Shown here piece by piece: positions 62,914-64,000 of a stretch of DNA of 64,000 bases (position 1 is its first letter; each line of letters begins with the position of its first letter). The notes beneath the pieces were generated by a model. It ran no database searches, was not told where the DNA came from, and saw nothing but the letters and a program-made list of their open reading frames with translations. This DNA comes from Roseateles sp. YR242 (GTDB lineage Bacteria > Pseudomonadota > Gammaproteobacteria > Burkholderiales > Burkholderiaceae_C), in assembly GCF_900109745.1 (NCBI RefSeq), contig NZ_FOAV01000003.1, positions 434,001-498,000 on the forward strand, written 5' to 3'. A program made the translations under genes and the position numbers.

Positions 62914-64000
62914 ATGAACGCCACGTCACCCCCGCTGCGCCCCCGTCCTGCCACGAGCGCAGACGCGGTTTCGGTGCCGGTGGCTGCGCCGGCCCAGGCC
63001 CCGGGCAGCACCCAGCCGCTGGCCTTGCCGCGCCCGGATGACTTTGCGCTGAGCGGCACCTTCCTCAACGCCGCGTTCAGCCATCCGGTGCCCAAGATCG
63101 TGGCGCAGCAGATGCGCCGCCATGTGGAAACCCGGACGGCCGGCGTGGCCAACACCCAGGCCGCGCGGGAGCAGGCCATCCGGCACTTCGCCCGCCTGGT
63201 GGGCGCGGACACGGACGAACTGGCCTGGGTGCCCAGCACGACGGTGGGCGAGAACCTGGTGGTCCAGGCACTGGGGGTCGCCCAGGGCGGGCGTGTGATC
63301 ACGGACGCGCTGCATTTCGAAGGTTCGCTGTATCTCTATCAGGCGCTGGCGTCCCGCGGCGTGCAGCTACAGGTCTTGCCTCAGCAGGATGGGCAGGTGA
63401 GCCTTGAGCAATACGAAGCCGCATTGGCGGTGCCGCATGCCGGTGGCCCCACGCTGGTGGCCATTTCCTTGGTCTCCGCGCACAACGGTTTCCAGCATGA
63501 CCTCCAGCGCCTGTGCGCGCTGGCGCACGCGCAGGGTGCGCGGGTGTATGCCGACATCATTCAAGCAGCCGGCAACACGCCCATCGACCTGTCTTTGAGT
63601 GGTGTCGACTTCGCTGCCTGCGCCACCTACAAGTGGCTGATGGGCGACTTTGGTGCCGGCTTTCTGTATGTTCGCCGTGCCGTGCAGCCGCAACTGCGGC
63701 CGCCCCAATACGGTTACCGCCAGCTGCAGGCCTTCCAGACCCATCTGTTCCCGTACGACCCACCGGCTCAGGAGCTGTTCAGCTACGAGAAACGGGGGGG
63801 GGCCGCCGCGCTTTTTGAGGTGGGCACCGTGGCCAATGCCGCCGTGGTGGCCTTGAGTGTGTCGCTGGGATATTTGCTGGACATCGGGGTCGAACGCATT
63901 GAAGCGCACCGCCAGCCGATGCTGCAGCTGCTGCGGGCGGAATTGCCGCGTCACGGCTACCTGCCGCTCACCCCGGCGGATTCCCGTTCGGCCATCGTTG
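62914..64000 (+). CDS. class V aminotransferase-fold PLP enzyme, no export signal (cut by window end)
   Basis: The first 362 codons are present. The cofactor lysine is Lys240 in ACATYKWLMGDFG and YADIIQAAG is the cofactor-contact strand. By eye the core is closely related to the PLP enzyme at 55866-57194, with shared GENL(I/V)(L/V)QALG, DALHFEGS and GFLYVRR-type segments. The N-terminus is a Pro/Ala-rich polar stretch with no Tat or Sec signal, so it is probably cytoplasmic. It begins 9 nt after the S10 stop, with GAGG upstream, completing a ridA-S10-PLP operon. Confidence 0.88.
   Translation, partial: MNATSPPLRPRPATSADAVSVPVAAPAQAPGSTQPLALPRPDDFALSGTFLNAAFSHPVPKIVAQQMRRHVETRTAGVANTQAAREQAIRHFARLVGADTDELAWVPSTTVGENLVVQALGVAQGGRVITDALHFEGSLYLYQALASRGVQLQVLPQQDGQVSLEQYEAALAVPHAGGPTLVAISLVSAHNGFQHDLQRLCALAHAQGARVYADIIQAAGNTPIDLSLSGVDFAACATYKWLMGDFGAGFLYVRRAVQPQLRPPQYGYRQLQAFQTHLFPYDPPAQELFSYEKRGGAAALFEVGTVANAAVVALSVSLGYLLDIGVERIEAHRQPMLQLLRAELPRHGYLPLTPADSRSAIV

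Noticed and set aside
1-64000. tRNA, rRNA, transposase or integrase genes
   Set aside because: None recognised on either strand; the effector-like gene therefore lacks direct mobile-element evidence.

Overview
The window reads as chromosomal DNA of a high-GC Burkholderiales betaproteobacterium, most likely near the Roseateles/Mitsuaria/Rubrivivax group. This is inferred from codon use, the gene families (NhaR-type LysR, DUF2242 and DUF2145 proteins, Bph3-like H-NS, paired CysB regulators) and gene order; no rRNA or tRNA is present to prove it. I see no transposase, integrase, CRISPR array or replication origin. Sixty-one protein genes are called: 59 complete, one cut by the left edge and one cut by the right edge.

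Layout. 0-8 kb: a duplicated-domain QueD-like protein (partial), an S1/P1 nuclease, a methyl-accepting chemotaxis protein with a DWETF tail, then a rightward set of housekeeping genes (molbindin, RBBP9 hydrolase, 1-Cys peroxiredoxin, a Yellow/MRJP-like secreted protein, an SRPBCC protein). 8-13 kb: a repeat-rich non-coding stretch, a DsbD/ScsB-type reductase with its redoxin partner, and two envelope proteins. 13-30 kb: a sulfur island. Leftward are sulfate uptake genes (sbp, cysT, cysW, cysA), two CysB-type regulators and a second sulfate-binding protein. Rightward are a TauD-like dioxygenase with a sulfonate-type ABC transporter, then cystathionine beta-synthase and a cystathionine gamma-lyase-type enzyme. 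A GGCTTATTCG-like motif precedes three of these units. 30-38 kb: NhaR, a Bax inhibitor-1 protein, GST plus Gfo/Idh/MocA oxidoreductase, a Dcp-type M3 peptidase and lipoproteins. 38-42 kb: two BON-domain lipoproteins around a two-component system and a lone receiver.

42.4-45 kb holds a 694-residue protein that looks like a host-directed effector. It has a CX5R phosphatase-like signature, a proline/serine linker encoded by a hexanucleotide microsatellite, and five tyrosine motifs, three of which fit the ITIM consensus and one of which is EPIYA-like. An H-NS gene lies beside it. 46.5-51 kb carries the RNA repair operon rtcBA with its divergent CARF/sigma-54 activator rtcR; a perfect sigma-54 promoter is visible in front of rtcB.

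54-64 kb appears to be one regulon. It contains an exported M61 peptidase, a Tat-exported PvdN-like PLP enzyme, a TonB receptor, a YheO/DguR-type PAS-HTH regulator, a RidA protein, an exported S10-type carboxypeptidase homologue and a second PLP enzyme related to the first but lacking an export signal (cut by the window end). Three promoters in this block carry the same palindrome, TTCAAC-N5-GTTGAA. The set looks like a pathway for taking up and processing a peptide-like or unusual amino-acid compound; the substrate cannot be read from sequence.
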